21,309 nt of DNA from an uncultured Clostridia bacterium. GTDB taxonomy: Bacteria; Bacillota; Clostridia; Oscillospirales; Oscillospiraceae. Positions 1-7,126 of this stretch are shown here, one piece after another. The position numbers and the translations under genes are program-made. Position 1 is the first letter of the stretch. Every line of letters begins with the position of its first letter. The notes beneath the pieces were generated by a model. That model had not been told where the DNA came from. It saw only the letters and a program-made list of their open reading frames with translations, and made no database searches. Where the stretch lies: NCBI GenBank assembly GCA_947177115.1, contig CAMWTG010000010.1, forward strand, positions 1 to 21,309. The letters are read 5' to 3'.

Positions 1-30
1 TCTGACTGCTGAACATCATTTGTTCAGTAA

Positions 31-765
31 AAGCGGCGGATTACCTATCGCTATAGGACAGACAAGAACGGCGTTGCCAAGTCCAGCCCCCTCCCGTTGG
101 GACGCTACCAAATCGTGGAATCCAAGTCCGCCGATTTTTACGGCCTGGATAAGACGCCTATCGAGGTAGAGATCGAGTACGCCGGGCAGATCGTCAAAGC
201 AGCCATGACAAACAAGAGCCTCTACACCAACGTCTCCATCACCAAGCGCGGCTACAGTGAAGTCGTCCCCGGCCAGAGCATCAAGTATGATTTCTCCGGC
301 ATCGGCAACAACTCCACCACCGCGCTGACCTCGTTCTATTGGCGCGATACCCTGCCCACCAAGGCGGTTCGGCTGGACAAGATCGTCACCGGGACCTACA
401 ACGTGCCGGGGAATTACAAGATCGTCTACAAGACCAATCTCAGCAGCGAGTACCGCACCCTGGCGGACAACGTCAGCACCCAGCAGAACAAGGTCATCAT
501 CGCGTCCCCTGCCGCTCTGGGACTCGCGTCCAATGAGTGTGTGACCGAATTCATGTGCGTGTTCGGCGTGGTGCCCTCCAACTTCCGGCAGGTGGAGGCT
601 CCGGCAGTCTACTGCAACGTCCTCTCCGGCCTGACGGGCGGCACTCAGTTCGTCAACCAGGCGGATGTGGGCGGCGTGTACAACGGCCAGTGGATCATGG
701 CGACAGACCGCTGGGTCACCACGGTGTATAAGCCCAACAAGCCCCTGCCCAGGACGGGGTATTAA
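31..765 (+). CDS. C-terminal part of a SpaA/Cna-B-like pilin or surface protein
   Basis: The open frame runs from 31 to the TAA at 763-765. In-frame stops at 10-12 and 28-30 block it upstream, and no ATG or GTG with a ribosome binding site is present (a TTG at 97 is the first possible start), so the 5' part is missing or frame-broken. The segment TDKNGVAKSSPLPLGRYQIV resembles the end of a Cna-B/SpaA isopeptide pilin repeat. It is followed by about 200 residues of beta-rich, Thr/Asn/Tyr-rich sequence, and the protein ends in PLPRTGY. This is an LPxTG-like sorting signal, but the hydrophobic helix and basic tail that sortase substrates need are absent. The position at the head of a transfer operon fits a cell-contact protein. 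The family is recalled from memory. Frame 2 is open from position 2 to about 170, which hints at a frameshift near 55-60. Confidence 0.6.
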   Translation, partial: KRRITYRYRTDKNGVAKSSPLPLGRYQIVESKSADFYGLDKTPIEVEIEYAGQIVKAAMTNKSLYTNVSITKRGYSEVVPGQSIKYDFSGIGNNSTTALTSFYWRDTLPTKAVRLDKIVTGTYNVPGNYKIVYKTNLSSEYRTLADNVSTQQNKVIIASPAALGLASNECVTEFMCVFGVVPSNFRQVEAPAVYCNVLSGLTGGTQFVNQADVGGVYNGQWIMATDRWVTTVYKPNKPLPRTGY

Positions 766-801
766 TCCGGCAGCAAATTCCAAACAATCCAATATAACAG
801 C

Positions 802-829
802 GATGGGCCATCCTGCGGGATGGCCCATC
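802..829 (+). promoter_or_regulatory. Perfect 12-bp hairpin before the 150-aa gene
   Basis: GATGGGCCATCC and GGATGGCCCATC pair perfectly around a TGCG tetraloop. There is no T-tract, so it is not a classic Rho-independent terminator. It lies 36 nt after the stop of the pilin-like gene and 8 nt before the AGGAGGG ribosome binding site at 838-844. It could be an mRNA stabiliser, a processing site, or a block to translation of the next gene. Confidence 0.5.
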
Positions 830-847
830 CGCATGACAGGAGGGATC

Positions 848-1300
848 GTGATCAACGAGAAATTGACGAAGGATGCGTTTCAAAGCCAGCTCCGCGCGCT
901 GCTGCCCGGTGCAAAATCGGGCGCAGAGGATATCTGGGCGGATTTTGCCCGCGAATGCGTGGAAATGAAGCAGTATGTAGACTTCATGGAGGAGCCGGAC
1001 GAGACCGCCCGCAGCCGCTGGTATGATACGCTGCTGGCCGGGTTCGTTCTCCTTAAGAGAGATTTCGGTGAGGATACTGCCACTAAAATCTGCAATCTGA
1101 GTCTGGACAACCAGTGCCTGTATCCATACGAGATGCAGCGGGCAGGGCAGGACCTGTACGATGGCGGCAATGTGAATACGATCTTCCGGCTCATGGAGGA
1201 AGGCCGGTTGGAGTCCTCGCCGCCCAGTTTCCCAAAACTGCGGGACATTGCTCCACAAATGCTCCCGGAACCAGCTCCGGAAATGCCATTTCAACTTTAA
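848..1300 (+). CDS. Unknown 150-aa soluble protein of the transfer operon
   Basis: The chosen start is GTG 848 because AGGAGGG at 838-844 precedes it closely; ATG 833 is in the same frame but lies before this site. The protein is acidic, lacks membrane segments or a signal peptide, and looks helical. It has many Trp/Phe/Tyr in its middle part (EDIWADFARE, RSRWYDTLLAGFVLLKRDFG), and the last 20 residues are Pro-rich. I do not recognise the family. The gene sits between the LPxTG-like gene and the DUF3852 gene, 16 nt before the latter, so it is probably co-transcribed with the mating-pore genes. The GTG start and the short spacing of the ribosome binding site suggest low expression. Confidence 0.7.
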   Translation: MINEKLTKDAFQSQLRALLPGAKSGAEDIWADFARECVEMKQYVDFMEEPDETARSRWYDTLLAGFVLLKRDFGEDTATKICNLSLDNQCLYPYEMQRAGQDLYDGGNVNTIFRLMEEGRLESSPPSFPKLRDIAPQMLPEPAPEMPFQL

Positions 1301-1316
1301 AATTTGGAGGTACCCT

Positions 1317-1664
1317 ATGAGAAAATTCAAGAAATATCTGCGCCCCATTCTCCTGACTCTGGTGGTAGCCGCCATCCTCTGCGTTCCCGCCTTCGCCACC
1401 TCCGGCGGCAAAGGCAACGTGGGCGCGGTGGTGGAAAGCACCTGGAAGGATGCCGCCGGTCAGATCAAAACAGTTGTCAATAACGTGGTTTTTCCCGCAT
1501 TGGACATGATTTTAGCCATCGCTTTCTTCGGAAAAACCGGTCTCGCGTATTTTGATTACAAAAAACATGGCCAGTTTGAGTGGACCGGTCCGGTGATCCT
1601 TTTCGCCTGTCTCATCCTCACCCTCATCGCGCCCAACTACATCTGGACCATCATCGGAATCTGA
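1317..1664 (+). CDS. DUF3852 family small membrane protein (VirB2/TrbC-like pilin candidate)
   Basis: This 115-aa protein starts at ATG 1317 with GGAGG at 1306-1310. The N-terminus is basic (MRKFKKYLRP), followed by a hydrophobic stretch ending in CVPAFA, a good signal peptidase site. Two further hydrophobic segments lie at about residues 57-80 and 92-115, separated by the short charged loop YDKYKKHGQFEW-like region (FDYKKHGQFEWTGP). The size, signal sequence and two-helix hairpin are those of VirB2/TrbC prepilins, and the sequence matches what I remember of DUF3852 in Firmicutes conjugative elements. It would form the pilus or membrane part of the transfer channel. A VirB6-like gene would normally follow directly, but here an antisense helicase gene lies between. 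The pilin role is an inference; the DUF assignment is fairly secure. Confidence 0.8.
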   Translation: MRKFKKYLRPILLTLVVAAILCVPAFATSGGKGNVGAVVESTWKDAAGQIKTVVNNVVFPALDMILAIAFFGKTGLAYFDYKKHGQFEWTGPVILFACLILTLIAPNYIWTIIGI

Positions 1665-1666
1665 GC
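1658..1666. repeat. 9-bp direct repeat, left copy (AATCTGAGC)
   Basis: AATCTGAGC occurs here, covering the stop codon of the DUF3852 gene, and again at 3809-3817 beyond the helicase gene. The two copies bracket the minus-strand helicase like a target-site duplication. Confidence 0.55.
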
Positions 1667-1673
1667 AGGCTCC

Positions 1674-3770
1674 TTACACGAAATGGGTCAGCCAGATCTT
1701 CTCCTGCCGCAGACAGGTGGTCAGGTCTACCTTTTTGGTCCCGACCTCCATGAAGGAGATGGTGGCAAAGTTCCCTTCCCGCTTGGTCAGGAGGCCGCGG
1801 CCAAAGATTTTATGGGTGACCTCCGTACCGGGGATGTAGTCTTTCATCCAGGCGGCAAGCTGCTCCCTGGAGGGGCTGGAGGGCTTGGCTGGCAGCGGCT
1901 TCCGTTCCGGTTCCTGCGGCTTCTTCGGCTCCTCGCCCAAAAACTGGGAGACAAAGGTGAAGGCGGCGTTGGACGGCTCCCCGAATTTGTTTTCATAGCA
2001 GAGGAACTCCAGCTGCTTCTTCGCTCTGGTGCTCCCCACATAGAACAACCGCCGCTCCTCCTCCAGCTCCTCGTCCTCATCCGCAGATGGCAGCAGTCCG
2101 TCCACCGCATCGATCAGGATGACGCGGTCGTACTCCAATCCCTTGCTGGCGTGGATGGTGGACAGCACGAATGGGCAGTCCGGACGGGGCTCCAGGGTCT
2201 CAATGTGGTCTTTCAGCTCCCGCAGGTGCAGGAGAAACTGCCCCACCATGGGCGTCTGATTCGCCAGGGAAAGAAGAATATCCAGCTTGGCGGTGTCCCC
2301 GTGCTGCTCCTGGAGGTAGTCCCCATAGCCCATATACCGCACCAGACGCTGGATGGCGGCGAAGCTGGTCAGATAAGGCAGCTTGGAATAGTGGGTCTGC
2401 ATGGCCTTGACTTTCCCGATCTGCCACGACTCCAGTTCGCCGCTCTCCAGCAGTGCCTCAAAGACGCTCTTGTCCTTGGGCATCCCGTAGAGCAGCTTCG
2501 TGACAACGGCCTTTTTCAGCTTCAAATCCAGCTTGTAGTAGAAGCGGAGAAACAAGTCCTTGTTGCCGTCATCGAAAGCGAATTCCAGCATATCGGTGAC
2601 GTCCCGCACCAGTGGGCTGGTGAAGAAGAACCCCTCCCGCTGGCGGCAGGCGTATGGGACGCCTTTCTGCTCCAGCAGGTCGATGAGGGGCAGGGCGCTG
2701 TCGTTGTTGCGGTAGAGGATTGCCGTGGATTCCTCGCAGCTTTCCGCGATTTTCAGCAGGTAGCTGTACTGGCGGTTGTAGTCCGTCAACATGATCTTGC
2801 GGATGGCGGAACCCTGCTGGTTCTCCGTTCGCATCCGCTTGGGACGGCGGTTCTGGTTGCGGCGGATGAATGCGTCCGCCTTCTCCACAATGGCACGGGT
2901 GGAGCGGTAGTTGGTCTCCAGCTTCAAAACCTTTGCGCCGGGAAAGACCTGCTCGAACTCCAGAAGCGCCTGGGGCCACGCCGCGCGGAAACCGTAGATG
3001 CTCTGGTCTTCATCGCCAACCATAAAAATATTGCCACTGGCAGAGGCCAGCAGGCGGAGGATGGCGTGCTGGATCTTCGAGGTATCCTGGGCCTCGTCCA
3101 CGCAGATGTAGGGCCACCGGCGCTGGAAGTACGCCAGGATGTCCGGATACTGGCGGAAGATGCGGTAGGTAAAGACCATCTGGTCGTCATAGTCCATACG
3201 CTTCGACCGGAGGAGATAGTCCTGATACTCAAAATAGACCCGCGGGAAGTCCATCCCATCCACCTTGTGGGCGTGGATCTCCGCCTCCGTCAGCATCATG
3301 TTCTTGCAATAAGTGATATGGGTGCGGGCATCGTTGACCTGCTGGTCGCTGGGGAAAGCCGTACCGGTCCGGGCCAGAAGCTCCCGGATCACGCTCTTGA
3401 TCTGCCGCTCATCATCCAGCAGCGCAAATGCCTCCGTGCCTTTCTGCCGGGCGTAGGTCCCAATCACCACCGCGCACAGGCCGTTGATGGTGCGGAAGGT
3501 CAGCTTGTCCGCGTGTTCTTCCCCGAAGAAGCTGACGAACCGGGATTTCATATCCTTTGTAGCCGCCACGGTGTAGGTCACGGTGAGGACCCGCTCCGGG
3601 CGGATGCCCTTGCAGTGGAGCATGTACCCCAGCCGGGTCACCAGCACGGTGGTCTTGCCGCTCCCAGGCACAGCCAGCAGCAGAACGGGGCCGTCCGTCT
3701 GTCGGACGGCCTCCTCCTGCTGACGGTTCAGCCGGACGGGATATTTGCTTTTGAATTCTTCGTAGGTCAT
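1674..3770 (-). CDS. UvrD/PcrA-type superfamily 1A ATP-dependent DNA helicase
   Basis: This is a 3'-5' DNA helicase of about 698 aa. The start is ATG 3770, preceded by AGGAG six bases upstream; GTG 3785 in the same frame lacks such a site. Motifs in order are: Q-motif LNRQQEEAV (14-22), Walker A AVPGSGKTT (33-41), Walker B CVDEAQD, motif III VGDEDQSIYGFRAA, motif IV NYRST, motif V TIHASKGLEYDRVILID and motif VI RRLFYVGSTRAKK. The C-terminus carries PGTEVTHKIFGRGLLTK, like the RNA-polymerase-binding Tudor-like end of UvrD/PcrA. All catalytic residues appear intact. It is slightly shorter than chromosomal PcrA. It lies antisense within a plus-strand transfer operon, 9 nt from the converging DUF3852 gene, between two 9-bp direct repeats. 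It could help unwind or repair transferred DNA, or be a defence or anti-defence cargo helicase. Confidence 0.93.
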   Translation of the reverse strand: MTYEEFKSKYPVRLNRQQEEAVRQTDGPVLLLAVPGSGKTTVLVTRLGYMLHCKGIRPERVLTVTYTVAATKDMKSRFVSFFGEEHADKLTFRTINGLCAVVIGTYARQKGTEAFALLDDERQIKSVIRELLARTGTAFPSDQQVNDARTHITYCKNMMLTEAEIHAHKVDGMDFPRVYFEYQDYLLRSKRMDYDDQMVFTYRIFRQYPDILAYFQRRWPYICVDEAQDTSKIQHAILRLLASASGNIFMVGDEDQSIYGFRAAWPQALLEFEQVFPGAKVLKLETNYRSTRAIVEKADAFIRRNQNRRPKRMRTENQQGSAIRKIMLTDYNRQYSYLLKIAESCEESTAILYRNNDSALPLIDLLEQKGVPYACRQREGFFFTSPLVRDVTDMLEFAFDDGNKDLFLRFYYKLDLKLKKAVVTKLLYGMPKDKSVFEALLESGELESWQIGKVKAMQTHYSKLPYLTSFAAIQRLVRYMGYGDYLQEQHGDTAKLDILLSLANQTPMVGQFLLHLRELKDHIETLEPRPDCPFVLSTIHASKGLEYDRVILIDAVDGLLPSADEDEELEEERRLFYVGSTRAKKQLEFLCYENKFGEPSNAAFTFVSQFLGEEPKKPQEPERKPLPAKPSSPSREQLAAWMKDYIPGTEVTHKIFGRGLLTKREGNFATISFMEVGTKKVDLTTCLRQEKIWLTHFV

Positions 3771-3808
3771 GGGCGGCTCCTGCACATTTTATCGAAATCA
3801 TTCTAACC

Positions 3809-3817
3809 AATCTGAGC
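3809..3817. repeat. 9-bp direct repeat, right copy (AATCTGAGC)
   Basis: This matches 1658-1666 exactly. Joining the sequences at the repeat gives a compact intergenic region with the DUF3852 stop followed by the GGAGG of the VirB6-like gene, which is what an uninterrupted operon would look like. Confidence 0.55.
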
Positions 3818-3858
3818 CTGCGTGTCAACGCAGAGAACGAAATCGGAGGTGATGGTCA

Positions 3859-4756
3859 ATCTTTATCTGGGATTTTGTAGCGGACACGATCATGGGAAAT
3901 CTCATGGACTGGTTCTACGGTCAGGTCGTGGGATTTCTTGGCAACTTTTTCGCCATTATGGGCGGCATGGGGGGTGGAGCTGTTTGAGCTGACCTGGGTG
4001 CAGTCCATGGTGATGTTTTTCAGCCAGCTGGGCTGGGCGCTGTTCGGGGTCAGCGTGGTGGTATGCTGCTTCGAGTTTGGGCTGGAGTATTCCACCGGAC
4101 GGGGAAACATCCAGCAGACCGCCCTGAACATTCTGAAAGGCTTTCTGGCGGTCAGCCTGTTCTCCACCGTCCCCGTGCGGCTTTACGAGCTGTCGGTGGA
4201 CTTGCAGGGACAATTTACCGCGGAGATCACCGGGCTGGGGACCAGCATCGCGGAGGTCGGGAAGAACATCATAGCCGACTTCGCCGCCGTGACCAGTCTG
4301 AGCGATATGACCGGCGCGCCGGACTTCATGATGTCCATGCTGACCAGCCCGATCATGCTGATCTTCTGTGTGATCGCCATGGGTTACGCCGTGATAAAAG
4401 TTTTTTTCTCGAATCTGAAACGCGGCGGCATCCTGCTTATCCAGATCGCGGTGGGCTCACTCCATATGTTCAGCGTGCCGCGCGGATACACGGATGGGTT
4501 CCTCCAGTGGATGAAGCAGGTCATCGGTCTGTGTCTGACGGCCTTTCTCCAGGCCACCATCCTGACGGCAGGGCTGATGGCCTTCCGGGAACACCTGCTG
4601 CTGGGGCTGGGCCTCATGCTCTCAGCCGGAGAGGTCCCCCGGATCGCGGGGACCTTCGGCCTGGACACCACCACCAGAGCCAACATTATGTCCGCCGTCT
4701 ACACCGCCCAGACGGCGGTGAACACCACCAAAGCCGTGGCGGCGGCAATTAAATAG
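3859..4756 (+). pseudogene. TrbL/VirB6-like polytopic conjugal transfer protein, frameshifted and with ATC at the start position
   Basis: The product is an integral membrane protein with about five or six hydrophobic segments, such as MVMFFSQLGWALFGVSVVVC, IMLIFCVIAMGYAVIKVFF and GLCLTAFLQATILTAGLMAF, and an amphipathic Ala/Thr-rich tail. This is the profile of the VirB6/TrbL inner-membrane channel component. The N-terminus IFIWDFVADTIMGNLMDWFY is encoded from 3859 and runs to a G6 tract at 3969-3974. There the frame must shift by one base to continue into GVELFELTWVQ. Homologues, as I remember them, begin MFIWDFVADT; here the corresponding codon is ATC 3859, nine bases after GGAGG (3845-3849), so the start codon appears mutated. 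Removing one G gives 298 residues. The uninterrupted frame alone (TTG 3938 start, 272 aa) would lack the correct N-terminus. Either sequencing error or real inactivation is possible. Confidence 0.78.
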
Positions 4757-4771
4757 CAGAAGGGAGTCAAA

Positions 4772-5125
4772 ATGAAACTGATCTATGTGGCGTCCCCATA
4801 CGCCGGGGACGTGGAGCGAAACGTGGAATACGCGAAGCAGGCGTGCCGCACCGTCATGGAGAGCGGCCATGCTTTCCTTGCGCCGCACTTGATGTATCCA
4901 GCTGTTTTAAATGATGCTGTTCCGGAGGAACGGCAGGCCGGGATGGAGATGGGTCTGACCCTCCTGCATCGCTGTGACGAGCTGTGGGCGTTTGGCCCCT
5001 GTGTCAGCAGCGGGATGCAGGCGGAAATCGCGGAAGCCGAGCGGCTGCGGATTCCGGTGCGGAGAATGGATGTGACGCAGGAGCTTGCGCCGGAGCGGAC
5101 CCTCGATGTGGCGCTATGCGGCTGA
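4772..5125 (+). CDS. DUF4406/DUF7768-like protein (nucleoside 2-deoxyribosyltransferase-like fold)
   Basis: This 117-aa protein starts at ATG 4772 after AGGGAG. The N-terminus KLIYVASPYAGDVERNVEYA, the centre GHAFLAPHLMYPAV and the segment CDELWAFGPCVSSGMQAEIA match the small Rossmann-like family DUF4406 and its relatives, related to nucleoside 2-deoxyribosyltransferases and the SLOG/TIR-type nucleotide-binding folds. The conserved SPY, H and late Glu (GMQAEIAEAE) would line a nucleotide pocket. The substrate is unknown. Such genes are common in phages and conjugative elements beside modification genes; here it sits directly upstream of a small protein and a DNA methyltransferase. Family confidence is good, but the enzymatic activity is an inference. 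Confidence 0.8.
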   Translation: MKLIYVASPYAGDVERNVEYAKQACRTVMESGHAFLAPHLMYPAVLNDAVPEERQAGMEMGLTLLHRCDELWAFGPCVSSGMQAEIAEAERLRIPVRRMDVTQELAPERTLDVALCG

Positions 5126-5193
5126 AACGCTCCACGCTTATATGCGGTTGTTTGCCGCGCAATTGTTAATACGGTGCAGCAGGAGGGCAGACA

Positions 5194-5424
5194 ATGAAAT
5201 ATGGCGTCATAGCCGCCACCCGTCCGGACTCCCCGTGGGGCTGGACCGTCCGGTGGCGGTGCGACAGATATGGCCGCCCCCTGGCCTTCGATTCCGAAGC
5301 GGAAGCCAGGGAGGCGGCCACAGCATTCAATGGACAGCGGTGTACGTTTGAACCCAACTATGACAATACAGTCCAGCCGCTGGAGAAAGAGGAGGCATCA
5401 CAATGGAACATGGAAACGCTTTGA
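5194..5424 (+). CDS. Unknown 76-aa protein preceding the methyltransferase
   Basis: The start ATG 5194 has a strong AGGAGGG at 5181-5187, six bases away. The protein begins MKYGVIAATRPDSPWGWTVRW, is rich in aromatic and charged residues and ends with a Glu-rich tail. There are no membrane segments. Its last 22 bases overlap the start of the methyltransferase (ATG 5403), so the two are likely translationally coupled. I do not recognise a named family. Confidence 0.65.
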   Translation: MKYGVIAATRPDSPWGWTVRWRCDRYGRPLAFDSEAEAREAATAFNGQRCTFEPNYDNTVQPLEKEEASQWNMETL

Positions 5425-6217
5425 CAATGGCGTCTCTCTTCGACGGCATTGGCGGATTCCCGCTGGCAGCGGTGCGTAATGGCATCACACCTGTCTGGGC
5501 CAGCGAGATCGAGCCGTTCCCCATCCGGGTAACGAAGCATCACTTTCCCGACATGATCCATGTGGGGGATATTACCAGGCTGGACGGGGCAAATCTGCCG
5601 CCTGTGGACATCATCTGCGGGGGGAGCCCCTGCCAGGACTGAGCGTGGCCGGAGCGAGGGCTGGCCTGGCCGGCGCCCGCTCCGGCCTGTTCAGTCATCA
5701 GATACGAATCATAAAGGAGATGCGCGATGCGGACAAAAGAACTGGCAGGACAGGGATCGATGTTCGGCCCCGGTTTGCCGTATGGGAAAACGTGCCCGGA
5801 AGCAGGAGCGGTACGTCAGACGGCGTTCCCGGCTCGGACTTCCGGGAGGTCATTGAGGCGTTCATCCGGATTGAAGAACCGTACCTTGATGTTATTAGAC
5901 CTGCGTCCGGACGCTGGGAATATGCTGGGGCCGTACTGGGAGTACGATCCTGCGTGGCTTGGACGGAGTGGGCGGCCGAATACTTCGGCGTGCCCCAAAG
6001 GCGCCATAGAGTCTTCGCTGTCACAGATTTTGCAGGGTACAGTCCCATCCAAATACTATTTGAGCAGGACTGCCTGCCGGGGTATCCTGCGGAGAGCGAA
6101 GGAACGGGGCAAACCCCTGCCGCCCCAGCTGGAGCTGGCCCTGAAGCTCCAGGCGGGGATCATCCGCCCTCCCCCTGGGGTGTCGGTGGCCGATCTGATG
6201 CGGATGGCGATGGATGA
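5403..6217 (+). pseudogene. DNA cytosine-5 methyltransferase, catalytic half (motifs I to VIII), frameshifted after PCQD
   Basis: The gene starts at ATG 5403 with GAGGAGG eight bases upstream. Motif I is SLFDGIGGFPLAA, residues near 32-36 (ASEIE) bind S-adenosylmethionine, and IICGGSPCQD is motif IV with the catalytic Cys. TGA 5640-5642 then ends the frame; one missing base (GAC-TGA instead of GAC-CTG-AGC) explains it. The next frame continues with SVAGARAGLAGARSGLF, WENVPG (motif VI), and AEYFGVPQRRHRVFAVTDFAG (motif VIII), and ends at 6217. The enzyme would methylate cytosine at C5 in a specific sequence, protecting the element from host restriction. No partner endonuclease is visible, so it is a solitary methyltransferase. 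The target-recognition region and motifs IX-X lie in another frame (see 5889-7013). Reading through the first stop requires one inserted base. Confidence 0.85.
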
Positions 6218-7013
6218 ACCGGATGCGGCTCATTTGCTGACAGCTTTTTGTACCCATCAGCGGGATGCGGTGCGGGAGCTGCCGGACCGGTTCGATGCGG
6301 ATGGCAACAGTAGGAGAAATCCCGGCAGTCTGATCTACGCCGCCGGGTTCTCCGCCGGAGCAGGTTCCAGCGCAAGAAGTCTCGGCTATCAGGAGGAGAT
6401 GTCCCCCACCCTGAAAGCAGGGAACAATGACACGTCCGTCCTTTGCCTGAACGACCAGGGTGGACAGAGAATGGACTGCACCGATAATTATACGGCAACT
6501 CTGCGCGCCCAGTCCGGGCATCCCCCGCTGGTCTGCCTGAATGCCCGGAGTGACAGTGCCAAGGAACCTGAATGCCAGCCAATGGCGCTATACGAGAACC
6601 ATGGCATTGACGCCCGCTACAAAGGGCCTCTGCCTTTCGCGCCGGCCTTGTCCGCCCGCATGGGGACAGGGGGCAATAATGCCAGTCTGGTGCTTGGGAA
6701 ACCCGCAATCTTCGCACGGCAGCGGGTGGACGTTTTTCGGGAAAGCGAGGTCGTTTCTACCGAGAGTGCCCGCCAGCACAAGGATGCCACAGACCTTATC
6801 CTCCAGCCGGATGACGATTCCTCTGACATCCAGCTCATCCGCAGGCTGGTCCCACGGGAATGCGAGTTGCTGCAGGGGTTTCCTCCCGGCTGGACGGATC
6901 TCCCCGGCGCGTCCGACTCCGCCCGATACATGGCTCTGGGCAACTCAGTTCCAATCCCCTGCGTGGAGTATCTCATGCAGGGGATCGCCCTGGTATTGCG
7001 GGCGGGACTTTAG
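5889..7013 (+). CDS. Methyltransferase C-terminal half (target-recognition region, motifs IX-X) in an overlapping frame
   Basis: From ATG 5889 this frame gives 374 aa. It begins MLLDLRPDAGNMLGPYWEY and continues ESSLSQIL, KYYLSRTACRGILRRAKERG, LGYQEEMSPTLKAG, LCLNDQGG, ENHGIDARYKG and ARMGTGGNNASLVLG. It ends with RRLVPRECELLQGFPPGW (motif IX) and SARYMALGNSVPIP (motif X). I recall stand-alone phage and element proteins that begin with this MLLDLR/YYLS..ACxGILRR arrangement. The first 329 bases also encode, in another frame, motif VIII of the methyltransferase, so the same DNA is read twice. The middle contains degenerate 30-residue repeats (TLKAG/TLRAQ/ALSAR followed by an LCLN or ENHG-like segment), typical of a recognition domain. 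The start has only a weak ribosome binding site. An alternative reading is one methyltransferase with a compensating +1 indel. Confidence 0.75.
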   Translation: MLLDLRPDAGNMLGPYWEYDPAWLGRSGRPNTSACPKGAIESSLSQILQGTVPSKYYLSRTACRGILRRAKERGKPLPPQLELALKLQAGIIRPPPGVSVADLMRMAMDEPDAAHLLTAFCTHQRDAVRELPDRFDADGNSRRNPGSLIYAAGFSAGAGSSARSLGYQEEMSPTLKAGNNDTSVLCLNDQGGQRMDCTDNYTATLRAQSGHPPLVCLNARSDSAKEPECQPMALYENHGIDARYKGPLPFAPALSARMGTGGNNASLVLGKPAIFARQRVDVFRESEVVSTESARQHKDATDLILQPDDDSSDIQLIRRLVPRECELLQGFPPGWTDLPGASDSARYMALGNSVPIPCVEYLMQGIALVLRAGL

Positions 7014-7016
7014 GAT

Positions 7017-7070
7017 TTGTTGCTTCTGCTTCGTTTTCCAACAGATCTTCGTTGGGTTTGGTAATAGCTT
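7017..7070 (+). repeat. Intergenic element, copy 1 (TTGTTGCT / TTCGTTGG / AATAGCTT)
   Basis: Three blocks, TTGTTGCT (7017-7024), TTCGTTGG (7048-7055) and AATAGCTT (7063-7070), occur in the same order and nearly the same spacing as at 15952-16007. CCAAC (7038-7042) can pair with GTTGG (7051-7055). It lies just after the methyltransferase stop and before the tandem RHH gene. Confidence 0.35.
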
Positions 7071-7126
7071 TGCAGTGCGGCTGCCGGTATACTTGGCCTT
7101 GCAAATCAGGAAAGGAGCGGAGCCAT

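Noticed and set aside
1683..3806. A 707-codon open frame on the plus strand opposite the helicase
   Set aside because: It is antisense to a helicase with all SF1 motifs, has Leu/Gln/Val-rich shadow composition, no recognisable domain and no ribosome binding site.
3938..3972. TTG 3938 as the real start of the VirB6-like gene
   Set aside because: It has no ribosome binding site, and its first residues (ATFSPLWAAW) are the out-of-frame reading of NFFAIMGGM.
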